DNA of 64,000 nt from Amphiura filiformis (taxonomy: Eukaryota; Echinodermata; Ophiuroidea; Amphilepidida; Amphiuridae): contig NC_092628.1 of assembly GCF_039555335.1 (NCBI RefSeq), forward strand, positions 76,386,713 to 76,450,712, in the 5' to 3' direction. Positions 1-9,530 of the stretch are shown one piece after another. Under the pieces are notes generated by a model that ran no database searches, had not been told where the DNA came from, and was given only the letters and a program-made list of their open reading frames with translations. Positions within the stretch are counted from its first letter, which is position 1. Every line of letters starts with the position of its first letter. A program made the translations under genes and the position numbers.

Positions 1-25
1 GTGCAGTCAGTGGCATCACTGGAAT

Positions 26-204
26 ATTCCAGTTGAAATCCATACACCCCCATGGAAGACAGCTGACCTTAATCTTCCACACAGGAAGTATGAATTTCAA
101 ATGGGTTTACCTGAATGAGTGACTCTATTTGAAATCTACATTCCTTGAATGGGAGATTAAGGTCATGTCTTTCATAGGGGGTGTACAAATTTCAACTGGA
201 ATAG
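26..204. mobile_element. MITE family A, copy 1
   Basis: About 180 bp with terminal inverted repeats: ATTCCAGTTGAAATCCATAC on the left, mirrored by the TTTCAACTGGAAT end on the right. Related copies lie at 5774-5970, 39525-39708 and, more diverged, 45991-46250. No coding capacity. This copy sits downstream (in transcript terms) of the last kinesin exon seen, so probably in an intron. Confidence 0.75.
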
Positions 205-456
205 CCGAAATATATGGAGGCTGTTGTGTTGCATGCACATAATATAGCATGTTTATGTACACTACAAGATTCCTGTTGGGGCCACCTTCACAAGTACAGT
301 ACCAGGGAAGTACCAGTGTATTACCACCTGTTGGTGGGTAGCAGCATTGGTACTATGTAGGTACCAGTCAGGTACCTTGGCAATGGTGTACCTGTGGCCT
401 CAATATACGAATCTTGTAGTGTATTTAAAGAGCCACCCTGAAAAAAATCAACTTAC

Positions 457-572
457 TTGTGCTTGTTTGAGCTTCTCCTCCCATGTCCTCTTCATTTCTT
501 CCATCTCTCGTTCTGTGTCCTTCACACGTGCCTCCATTTCTTCCTCCATTTCTTTCCTCATTGCTGCTTTTT
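457..572 (-). CDS. Kinesin exon: first coiled coil
   Basis: Acceptor TTGAACAG, donor GTAAGT. It encodes a charged helix rich in E, K, R and M that contains [12 protein letters not shown]. The TWEEKL core is a kinesin-3 hallmark just before the FHA domain. The exon ends in phase 0 and the gene continues off the left edge. Confidence 0.85.
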
Positions 573-3500
573 CTGTTCAACATTGATCATATAACAACAA
601 ATTAATACTATAAAGAAGTTAACCTTAACAACTTGTTACAATACAATACATATAATGAGCTATTTCAGAAATTAAAGGCTATCCCTCTAAAGCAGACATG
701 GGATTCCAAAAACTTATCGCCATTTTTTTACTCTGGGAATTCCCCCCAAAAGGGTAATTATTCTTAAAACCCTAAAGAAGACACTGGAAGCTACTGGAAT
801 TCCCAAGAAAAAGATTCCTTTTTTAGGCTTTGGAATTCATTAGGGACACTGGGAATTCCCAATTTTTTAAGCATTTTTTCCAACATGGGAATTCACATTT
901 TTTTGATGAAATTTTGGTCTGGGAATTCCTAAAATTTTATGGTAAAATTGTATGTCTTCTTTAGGGGGGGGGGTTGTAATTAATTTTGAAGAATGAATTT
1001 ATCAAGTGCAAAGTGAAGTTGTTTCTATAGCTCAAAACAGTACTGTAAGAAACCACACATAAACCGAGTTTTAGAGGTAGCACAAAGCATAATTGAATTA
1101 CTTCACTCGTAAGAGTAAACACGCCCCCGCACACACACCCACCCCCATCCCCACACACATACCTGCTTCTGACATATTCTTCATGTCCTCTTCACTTGCT
1201 CCTCCCGCCCCAATGGTCACAACTCCTCCTTTCTTGATAGCATCAAGAAGTCGTTGATTTTCTTCTTTTCAATTCACGAATCAACTTCTCTGTTGGATCC
1301 TCATTCACAACGGCTTGGGTTTTGATCTGTTTGGCTCTGTCCGCTATTTGGAATAATAAGATGACACACATTCACCATTACCATTATAATGTTATGTAAG
1401 GCTTTACTTCACACTTAACAAATTTACTCCCACATAAAGGTCTTCTATAACTGAGTTGAGAGAATCAACTTTAATCACTTGATGATTCTTTGTTGTTTTT
1501 CTCCAGACAGCCTGTGAGAATCTGTTTTGATTCCTGTGGCCATCACAAAAAAGCATAAACAGATCTAGCCTGCTAATCAATATGACCAGCCAATTGATAC
1601 GAGTAGGCCTGGCAAGTGCACTAATATAAATTTACTCTTCTGGGCCTTCATTTTTGTACTTTGTAATATTTTAAATTTCTGTGCTTATTTCTTCCTGTTA
1701 CTACTTAAAATTCACGGTGTATCCATGCATGTATAATTTGTAATACTAAATGGAACACATTAATATTGTTCTTGGCCAACTTGGTTAGAAGCCACTTTCT
1801 CATAGACAGCAGTACATTGTTCTGTTTTAACATACAAGATTTTAAATGAATTGTCACCTCCTTATTTAGCTCATATCTTGCTATAAATGTATTTGGAACG
1901 AAGAAAATTGTAAAGTTGAAAATATGAAAAAGCAACATTTTCCCCCCACATGCTAAAATCTGTATGACTTACCATATCGTAAGGTTGACAGTGTTTCATC
2001 AAAGTTAATATCTGCTGGACTCAGGGCAGCAATCATCACAGTTTTGCTGTTACCTCCCAGGGCATTCTTCAGCAGTTTAGTTAGGACAGAATCACGGAAT
2101 GGAACTGTATAGAAATCATAAAAATGAACATCAATAGTCAACTCTCAGGGCAGCTTTGAGTGTTTTGTTGTTACATCACAAACATTCTACATTACAAATG
2201 TAATTAATTAAGTCAGGACCAGCATGGGACTAAGCAGTAACATGAAAATTAAAATTAGCAGGCAGTATTCAGGGCATCTATGATGATAAGTTTGGATGAT
2301 TTCTTCAATGATTTTCTTCTGTGACATACACATAGCACAGAATGACAAAATAATATTTCTAATGATATGATCTGAAAAATAAGACACTCCCACATAATTT
2401 TGTTTGGAAAAAAGCTCCCCATCAAACATATCTGGATAACTACAAATGTGGATCAAATTCCTCAAAATTTTCATCCATTTTGTTTTCCAATCCTGCGAGG
2501 TTACCTTTAGTCTTCTTTCCACCAGCTTGATCAGCGAGGGCAGCAATACAGTTTCCCAGGGAGGATAGGGATTGGTTGATACCAATGCCTTCCTTTAACC
2601 TTTGACCTGTGGCTCCAGTTGAATCTGCACGTTCACTATAAGAACAACAATATTACAATGTCAATTTATCTGGTACCGGTACTATTAATAATTTGGTTAT
2701 TACCAATTATTGTTATCACATAATCATCAGGCAGCAAAATAGTGTAATATGATGCATTCTTACAGATTCAGCTAATTGGTACCATTGTTAGTATATCACC
2801 ATTATAGACCTTTTTCTGATGACGTCACCTAATCGATATTGGGGTCTCAGATGTAAACAAACAACACGTGCGTTTCCCACATGCCCACAGTGTGAAAACA
2901 CCAAATACTGCGTATTTTCTCCTCTGTTTTGTCATCTTTCACATTAGCTTCCATAAAATAATTTTTTAAAGGGAACTGTATACTGGTTACCTTTGTTTCA
3001 GATTGTTTTGATACCACAAAATACAAAAGATATTTTGCGTGTTAAAGAAAGTAGACAAAGTATATAGGACTTCAATTAATAACTTGTGATGCTTCTGGTG
3101 AGATGTCACAAGGCAATTCTAAAAATATAATATTGATAATATCATTTTTTAATATTAATCTGTGATGTTATAAGGCCCGCCGATTACGAGCTGATCAAAC
3201 TGTAGTATTATTACTATTACTATAGGGTGGAAGACCTAAGGTTTTTCATCCAACATAAAAAAATGTGTGTTTACGCCAAAACAACTTAAGCTAATTGTAA
3301 ATCTATCCTTTGTGCTCATTTTAGTGATTCAATTTTTACCCCAGCATTTTACCTGAGATGAGGACTGACCGTATCAAAAATGACTGGGGGTGGTGAGGCC
3401 CACAAGTTTCTACAGTAAAAGCCATGGTTTTCATTTTGCTATTGTAAAATTATTGCAAAAGGAATGGACTTTTTATTTATTAATAATTAATTTCCTTTCA

Positions 3501-6500
3501 TATTTAGGAGAAAATCTTTAACTCTTGAAATCAATTTTGCCTAGATACATAATATTTTGTACATAGCCAGAATTTTGTGAGGGTGTACTCAAATGACATC
3601 ATAGCAACACTACATGGGGAATGTTTGTACTTTTTTGGCAGATGAGATCCATAGCTATACATTGGTGTAAAACCAAATAATTATAACAGTATATGTTTAT
3701 AATAGAAAATTATTAGGGGGGTTGCCACATGTGGGTCAATATGCTATGTTCCCATTGTTGTTTGACATTGGCATGCAGGCCATGTCATAGGTTCTTGTTT
3801 TGTTAATAAAGTAATCAAATCAATTCAGTAGTATTACCTGCCAGCCAAATCTACCAGGTTGCATATAGCAGTCTTAGCCATTTCCTGCCCTGCATCATTG
3901 ATACTCTTCTGTGTGAATGTGATACCAACAATGGTATGAGCACGACTGCTTGTAGCATTCATCTGTGTGGCAGCCACTGTACGGTTACGAGTTCCTTCCT
4001 CCATGCGGTCTTCTATTTCTGCGTAGCTTTGTACTGGCACAGATTTTAGCTGATCAACTAAATGAGATGAAGATTAATAAAAGCAACTTTAACACTATGT
4101 TGTGTTAAAAAGAATTCGCTGGTGTTTGTTTATTATATTTATTTTTATTTGCAGTATAGGGTGTCCCAGTAAAAATGTCTGTTCGTTGGGTTGTACCACA
4201 AATATAAATATAATAAAAAAACCTCTCTAGTATGGTTCACTTAGGAGTAGTTCTAGATTTTCAAACAAGGGGTCAAAAATTTCAAATTCTTTGAAACTAT
4301 GGATCCAAAACAATAAAAATGAAGGATTCAAATGATGCTTTAGCAACCTCTAAATGGTAATTGTGTGTGCCAAAAGTTACAAGAATGTGCCTATGACTCC
4401 ATGGCGCAAGTCAGCACTACCCCTACCTGGGTTCACTGCATTTGAAAACAAGGCACGTGATGTAACACTTGTGCTATATTTGTCACATTCCAAGTTTGCC
4501 ATATAATACTTATAGCATGATTGATAAACATTGAAAAATGTTTTCGGTTCTCATTTGTGTGACAGCTTTATTTGTCTCAATATTTGAGTGCAACACAGCT
4601 AGGTCATGCTGTCCTCCGACCCATCTCAAATGATCCTTACCATAGAATCCTTTCTTTGGATGCTCCCTCACACGTAGTCCTTTACTGCCTTTAGCTGAAT
4701 TGGGATTGAGCAAATCTCTGACTGCTTCATTGTATATTTCCAACATGCTGAATGACACCTCAAACTCTGTCTTGGAGCCAGAATCTTTTTGCTTGTTAAT
4801 ACCAACAAACAGCTCATCACAGAAGATAGGTACAATACCTGAAAGAATGAATGAAAATGGAAATAATATGATCAAGTAGTACCGTAACCACTCGGGTATA
4901 AGCCCACCCCCCTAGATGGCAGATTTCACTTCAAAAATGGGGCGGGCTTATAACCGAGGAAGGGCTAGTGCTTGAATTTAAAAATAAGAACAATCATCCC
5001 CTATTTGTACATGTCCAATGTACCAGTAATTTCTATCATCTATGTTAATTTCTTAAAATTATAAGTGCAGAATGTTAATTATCAACTGATATTTTTTTAT
5101 ATTTGTACTTAAATATGAGAGCAAAGCACTGATTTGACTTAAGAACTTGGCCAAAATTTAGTACTGGGCTTATACCTGAGTGCACCCTTGTTCCCAGAAT
5201 GTTTTGAAAAATAGGGGGTGGGCTTATAGCCGAAGGTGGGCTTATACCCGGATGGTTACGGTACTTACAAAAAGTGGAATACAGAGAAATTAATTGTCAT
5301 AAATTTGCATACAATAATTTTTGTAAAGTTCACATTAATTTCTTAAAAGGTCAACTTCTCATGAGAATACAGCAAAAAAAGCAACAATATGGAATTGCAT
5401 TAAAACTTGTTTATAGTGTGCCTCAAGTTGAGAGTAACAACATGTTGGATTTTGCAGTGGCAGATTTGAACCGTGCATCCTAACCTAATACCACCGGGTG
5501 TATACACACCCCGGGATATACAACGTCAGTATGCTGATGACACAACCGCATAAATGCCCCAATATGAATCTACCACTGTAGAATCCAACATGGCATTACT
5601 CTAGATGAGACACACTACAGATCAGCTATGAATGGATATGCTACTTCTCTCCTGATCCTGAATCTAATGTCTGATGGCAGATCTAACATGCATTTGGAAA
5701 CCAGTTGTTTTTTCTGTACTCCTATAAACATAATGCAAACAATTCAAGTGCTATATCCAGTTCATATATTAGACTACTCCATTTGAAACCTATGTTTACC
5801 CCCCCCTGGAAGATATAACCCTAATCTTCCACACAAGGAGTGTGAATTTCAAATGGGGTTACCTGAATGGGTGACTCCATTTAAATTAAAATGTATACCC
5901 CATTTGTGGAAGATTAAGGTGAATAAGGTCGTGTCTTTATAAGGGATGTAAGGATTTCAATTGGAATAGCCCATTATATACTGTATACATGTGTTCTCCA
6001 GGATCTCAGATTTGTCCACCGTTGGGACCCTGAATCAGAGGTAAGAGAAGAATAGCTTACCTCTGTTGACTCCATAACCAACCATAGAGAAAGATTTGCC
6101 TGACCCTGTTTGCCCATATGCAAACAGTGTGGAGTTGTATCCAGACCAAGCATTGTCCAGCACACCTTGTCCTAGATCTTTGAATACAGTTGACTGAGAA
6201 TGGAACAAAAATGCAGCAAAGTTGAGACAATGTGAATTTAATTTAACTTTATGTTTAACTCAATTAAGTGCAAGCTGTATGATAGATAGTATATTTGATT
6301 ATATAGTGAGAAAGCTATTAACCCACTGGGTACTACTGGTCATCTAACAGCATTTCTGATTGGTTGATAACTTGAAATGCTCATTTCAATTGCCAATTAC
6401 GACTAGGCTTTAAACTATTTATAGCAAAACTTTGCAGATTATCTTATTAATACCCTCCTTGATTGGTTCAAAATTGGACACAATATTCATTTTGGCCAAT

Positions 6501-7002
6501 CGGCAGGTAGTTTTCATGGGGTCAACCAATTCATTAGCCTAAAGCACCTGTATTTTACTGTATCAAATTTGAATGGACAACCAAACAGTAAACACTGCAA
6601 CCAAATCTTCAACAGAACTTTATAAATTTATGTTTTATGCATTTCTCTTTGGAAAAATAATTTTTCATTAATTTGTTACTCACAAATTGTGACATATTCA
6701 GCTGAACAAATCTGTCCTGCAATTAAGTGATATTGTTAATAATTTAAATACATACCATATTTATAATGAAAGTGTCCATAGTAACTTACCTGATCTGCAT
6801 ATTTAGTCTCCGTGGGAACCAACATGCCATTACCTTCTTCTTTAAAGCCATCATGGGACCAGTAGCTGTAGTCAAAGTTGAATTCTTTTGGGTCATCTTT
6901 TGGTGCAGATGGATCTGTTATGTATGTTGTAGTGCCCTTCATGTTGATAATGAGTTGTGCACTGCGGGCCTTCTCTCTTGAGTTGTGGGTATCAGTTAAG
7001 GT
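457..7002 (-). CDS. Kinesin-3 family motor protein, KIF28/KLP-6-like, partial (8 exons)
   Basis: Joined from minus-strand exons 7002-6790, 6193-6061, 4838-4641, 4057-3838, 2635-2505, 2104-1973, 1343-1163 and 572-457. All introns have GT-AG borders and the phases agree across every junction. The exons total 1324 nt, which is 441 codons plus one extra base. The product is an ATP-driven microtubule motor. The P-loop GQTGSGKS, switch I NATSSRAH, switch II DLAGSE (S completed across a splice site) and the kinesin-3 neck/coiled-coil signature TWEEKL are all visible. The WSHDGF segment and the overall wording resemble KIF28/KLP-6 more than KIF1 or KIF13; that subfamily call rests on recalled family features. 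The N-terminal strand (usual VKVAVRVRPF) was not found and the FHA and tail regions lie left of position 1. A one-base insertion near 1266-1269 breaks the frame, so the copy is either an assembly error or a damaged allele. Confidence 0.85.
682..967. mobile_element. MITE-like repeat with EcoRI-like GGAATTCC motif array
   Basis: Ends are inverted copies: CCCTCTAAAGCAGACAT at the left and ATGTCTTCTTTAGGGG at the right. Inside, the motif TGGGAATTCC or a close variant recurs about six times. It lies in the kinesin intron between the coiled-coil and neck exons. Confidence 0.6.
1163..1343 (-). CDS. Kinesin exon: neck linker and neck, frame broken by one extra base
   Basis: Acceptor AAATAG, donor GTATGT. 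It begins [20 protein letters not shown], then LIRELK. A run of four A (plus-strand T at 1266-1269) where three would keep the frame shifts reading into a TGA. Beyond it the other frame continues [14 protein letters not shown] up to MSEA. The exon is 181 nt; 180 would fit the phases of its neighbours, so only one base is in excess. Confidence 0.85.
1973..2104 (-). CDS. Kinesin exon: loop 12 / alpha5 region
   Basis: Acceptor ATACAG, donor GTAAGT. It reads [18 protein letters not shown], then [20 protein letters not shown], the conserved microtubule-binding part of the motor. Phase 1 at its end. Confidence 0.92.
2505..2635 (-). CDS. Kinesin exon: switch II helix region
   Basis: Acceptor CTTATAG, donor GTAACC. 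It starts with the last base of the DLAGS serine, then [34 protein letters not shown]. The stretch is typical of the microtubule-facing alpha4 region in kinesins. Confidence 0.9.
3838..4057 (-). CDS. Kinesin exon with switch I and most of switch II
   Basis: Acceptor CATTTAG, donor GTAATA. It reads [20 protein letters not shown] (switch I) and ends NLVDLAG plus two bases of the Ser codon, which the next exon completes to give DLAGSE. Switch I reads SSRAH where most kinesins have SSRSH. Confidence 0.9.
4641..4838 (-). CDS. Kinesin exon: central motor sheet
   Basis: Acceptor CTTTCAG, donor GTAAGG. It encodes [11 protein letters not shown], then [16 protein letters not shown] and [12 protein letters not shown], the standard kinesin stretch between P-loop and switch I. 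Phase 1 at both ends. Confidence 0.9.
4880..5263. mobile_element. MITE with about 30-bp terminal inverted repeats
   Basis: The left end TACCGTAACCACTCGGGTAT, followed by AAGCCCACC, is mirrored at the right by GGTGGGCTTATACCCG and GGTTACGGTA. Internal copies of GGGCTTATA occur near both ends. It sits in the kinesin intron between the P-loop exon and the next exon. Confidence 0.8.
5421..5612. mobile_element. Palindromic MITE family D, copy 1
   Basis: Starts CCTCAAGTTGAGAGTAAC and ends with the inverse GGCATTACTCTAGATGAG-like sequence. It has a related copy at 55508-55699 that shares the internal GTGGCAGATT..GAA segment. Lies in a kinesin intron. Confidence 0.6.
5774..5970. mobile_element. MITE family A, copy 2
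   Basis: Shares the CTTCCACACAAGGAGTGTGA and TTTCAAATGGGGTTACCTGA segments with copy 1, and has the inverted ends CTCCATTTGAAA and TTTCAATTGGAAT. Lies in a kinesin intron. Confidence 0.75.
6061..6193 (-). CDS. Kinesin exon with the P-loop
   Basis: Acceptor TTCTCAG, donor GTAAGC. It reads [16 protein letters not shown], then [19 protein letters not shown]. This is the nucleotide-binding P-loop (Walker A) of the motor. It joins the previous exon in phase 0 and leaves one base of the next Gly codon. Confidence 0.9.
6322..6521. mobile_element. piggyBac-like MITE, copy 1 (one flank mutated)
   Basis: A 200-bp palindromic repeat. It is preceded by TTAA (6318-6321) and followed by TCAA, a one-base change from TTAA. 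Its right end GGCCAATCGGCAGGTAGTT is shared with the cleaner copy at 34591-34774. Lies in a kinesin intron. Confidence 0.65.
6790..7002 (-). CDS. Kinesin exon: strand after the N-terminus (first exon found)
   Basis: Encodes [35 protein letters not shown] and ends KYADQ in phase 0 at a GTAAGT donor (6789-6784). The 5' border is uncertain. An in-frame TAG at 7005-7003 limits the exon, so the acceptor is either TATAG just before 7002 or an AG a little further in. The residues before NSREK do not match the usual RPF, which favours the shorter version. Confidence 0.75.
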
Positions 7003-7350
7003 CTATAGACTATTCTGAAATACTTATTTATATTGTGCTTTTAACATTTTGAACAGATCATGGTACCCATAGCAAATTTTCGTAGTTTCAATATTTGTTT
7101 AAAGTACTGTTACTTTGCAAAGCCAAGTTTATGAGAACAGATGGTTCCAGGCCAGGGTAAATAACAATGCAATGTGAATGACATTGTTATGTTTTGAAAG
7201 TCAGTGACTTGGGTCCCAACTAAATTGTATAGTTCGGCAAACCGGGTAGATATGCTACATTATTATTGGGTAAGGATATCCAAACACGGGCCAGGGCCTA
7301 AACTGTCTACAGGAGCATGCATGATTTACTTATAGGTTTGTCTATACTAA

Positions 7351-7761
7351 AGTTTTTGTCAGAGAAGAATGGCACTTGTTTACATTTTGAGAGCGTGCAG
7401 AGTGTAAACACCAAAGTGGGATTCTGATTGGCTGAATCAATCATCTGACAATCATAGCACCAGACTGATTCACTCGGTCGGACATCCAGGAACATTGTCC
7501 CCTTCGTCCCCTTTGCACAAGCGCGCGCATAACAACCAGCTCGAGAAAGGGGAACTGCACATGCCACACTGGTTTTACAAGGCTATTTCCCCTTTGTGAC
7601 GTCAGACCGACCAAGAGAATAATCTGATTGGCCAATTGTGCATCAAATCGTTGGTCGGCGCAGATCGAAGTGAACACAAAGCTCAGCGAATGTCACTCAT
7701 TAACAGGGCGCTCGCCGCTCACGTCAATCTGAGCAAGGGACTGCCGTTCTTCTCTGAAACC
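7351..7761. mobile_element. Foldback MITE family B, copy 1
   Basis: Left end GTTTTTGTCAGAGAAGAATGG, inverted at the right end as CTGCCGTTCTTCTCTGAAAC. It has a related copy at 54844-55100 and a partial, reversed one near 57193-57360. Several short open frames inside recur in the copies because the DNA is repeated, not because they are genes. Confidence 0.75.
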
Positions 7762-7837
7762 AAGAAAAGTGTAGCCACAAATGTCTGCAACTGATATCCC
7801 AGAGAAGAGTTTGTTGCAGTACCACAAGTTGGGTATA

Positions 7838-8093
7838 GAGTAAGGCCTAAAAAAAATTGTTTGATTGGCGTAACCCGACCGACCCAAAAAATAGACCCAA
7901 CCCTAGACTTTTGTCTTATTTTTTTGCAAAAAGAATTAAAATTAAAAAAAAAGGTTCCAAAGCCTTTTATCATACGCGATTTACAGCTTAAAATGTGTGT
8001 AAAATTATTTTTTTTAATGCCAACCGACCTACCCTTAAATTTTTTCATTTTTTATGTTTATACGCCAATCAAACAATTTTTTAGGCCTAACTC
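7838..8093. mobile_element. MITE with about 35-bp terminal inverted repeats
   Basis: The left end GAGTAAGGCCTAAAAAAAAT, then TGTTTGATTGGCGTAA, is mirrored by TACGCCAATCAAACA and TTAGGCCTAACTC at the right. Internally AT-rich, with no credible coding capacity. Confidence 0.8.
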
Positions 8094-8210
8094 ACACATT
8101 CAATTGTGTACAATGTAACAATATATTTGGAATTTTGCATAAACATAAAATATGGCCTGTGATATAGACTGGGTATTACACTCCACTTTCTACTATTTTT
8201 CCCATGACTG

Positions 8211-8514
8211 ACTTAATATTAACCCTTACGTCCCAGTGGCTTTTTGGCGAGGGGGGAGGAAAGGAGGAGGAAAGAAAGAAAGAAGAAAAGAAAACTTTTT
8301 TTCTCGGGTGCGGTTTTGAACCCCCGACCCTTCGGGTGCCACGCCCGTGCACTGTCCTACCTTGCCACGGGGGAGTAGCTTGCCCGGCCAAGCCTTTCGT
8401 CCCCATATGACTGTTCGCATGATGACCCAATAGCATATCGTAGCATGCCTGCTTGTGCCTACGCTTTCTGAATTGAGGTTTTTTAATGTTTAGTAAGGTT
8501 AGGGTTAATATGGA
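8211..8514 (-). repeat. tRNA-derived SINE-like repeat
   Basis: On the minus strand, from about 8375 to 8305, lies a tRNA-like segment. It has an A-box-like TGGCAAGGTAGGACAG and a B-box-like GGGTTCAAAACC, followed by a purine-rich tract. The outer borders carry an inverted ATATTAACCCT. This looks like a Pol III-derived repeat, not a functional tRNA: the acceptor stem does not close. Confidence 0.5.
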
Positions 8515-8879
8515 CCTTGCCACGTATAACAAAGAGGTAGAGAGATAAATAAATAATTGAGAACTGGGTGAACAAAAGATGCGATAGGAATATTTAACAC
8601 AGCAGAAACCATAACAATTAGGCTACTTGAGTGTTCATGTTGTATGCAAGGAATGACTTTCAGTCAACAAGCTGACAATAAATAAATTGGAACTGACATC
8701 CGTCAAAGCGATCAATGTGTCCTGATCTTAAGACATCTACGGAATTGTGGTATAAAATGAATTGAATCATGCTCCAAAGGTATTGGCCATTCTATAGTAC
8801 AGTTTACCAGAGAAATTATTTTCTCCCAGTCTACACTTGCTATGCAAGATGGTGTGATGTGACTTTACCCTGAGTAAAG

Positions 8880-9530
8880 ATAAACACTTGTGCTGAGCGT
8901 CAAATTGGTCACTTATTGCTCACTGTTCAAAATGTGACATCTACACCAATTACAGTCCCCGAAACTGTCTACTTTTTAGCCGACCTCAATTCCGAAACAT
9001 TTACCGGGTAGTGATAGTTAAAAATGCGATCCCCAACCCTTTGGTTACCTTTGGACGATTTTGTAGAAATCTCCGCGGAGTCTCCGTGTCTGAAATTCCC
9101 CGGTACAAACATCGAAAATGTCACATTTCTCAGTCCCGGTGATGATACTATATATCCGCATCACTGTTTTCATACATGAATATGCATATCTCTGATCCCC
9201 TGTAAGGTCAAAAACGTGGTGCTGATTTCAACCAATCCGATCCACCGATTGTGACCTTTTCATGAATATTTAATAAGCAGCTTGATACTGACGTCATATC
9301 TGAGGTGACAGGAGGCAGCAGATACCATTTTGGTCAACTGAACTCGACTCATGCGTTCTTTTGGTTGACATAAATCGAACAAAATTTTCAATAACGGGTA
9401 ATAGTAGGATTTCTATTTTTTATTAATGAAGTTACTTGTAGTTTTGAGGAATGACAAAGTTGTTTTTGGAAACTTAGATGTTTGTTTCAACTGATGATGT
9501 AGGATCGCAAGGTGAGTGAATTCGTGAAGA
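8880..9530. promoter_or_regulatory. Possible promoter zone upstream of the kinesin gene
   Basis: This block has more CG dinucleotides than its surroundings and includes a perfect CRE palindrome TGACGTCA at 9289-9296. A short plus-strand ATG frame ends at a GTGAGT donor near 9512. No first exon for the kinesin was recognised here, so the role is inferred from position and composition only. Confidence 0.25.

Noticed and set aside
2208..2585. 125-codon minus-strand frame overlapping a kinesin exon
   Set aside because: It reads the exon in the wrong frame; the kinesin frame there gives [14 protein letters not shown] with correct splice sites.
7307..7887. Several overlapping minus-strand frames of 64-109 codons
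   Set aside because: They lie inside foldback MITE family B and an adjacent MITE; similar frames recur in other copies only because the DNA is repeated.
8176..8532. 118-codon minus-strand frame
   Set aside because: Covers a tRNA-derived repeat with purine tracts; the peptide is low complexity and no splice or start evidence exists.
9480..9515. Short plus-strand first exon (MFVSTDDVGSQ) ending at GTGAGT
   Set aside because: Only 11 codons, weak initiation context and no recognisable partner exon; not enough to call a gene.
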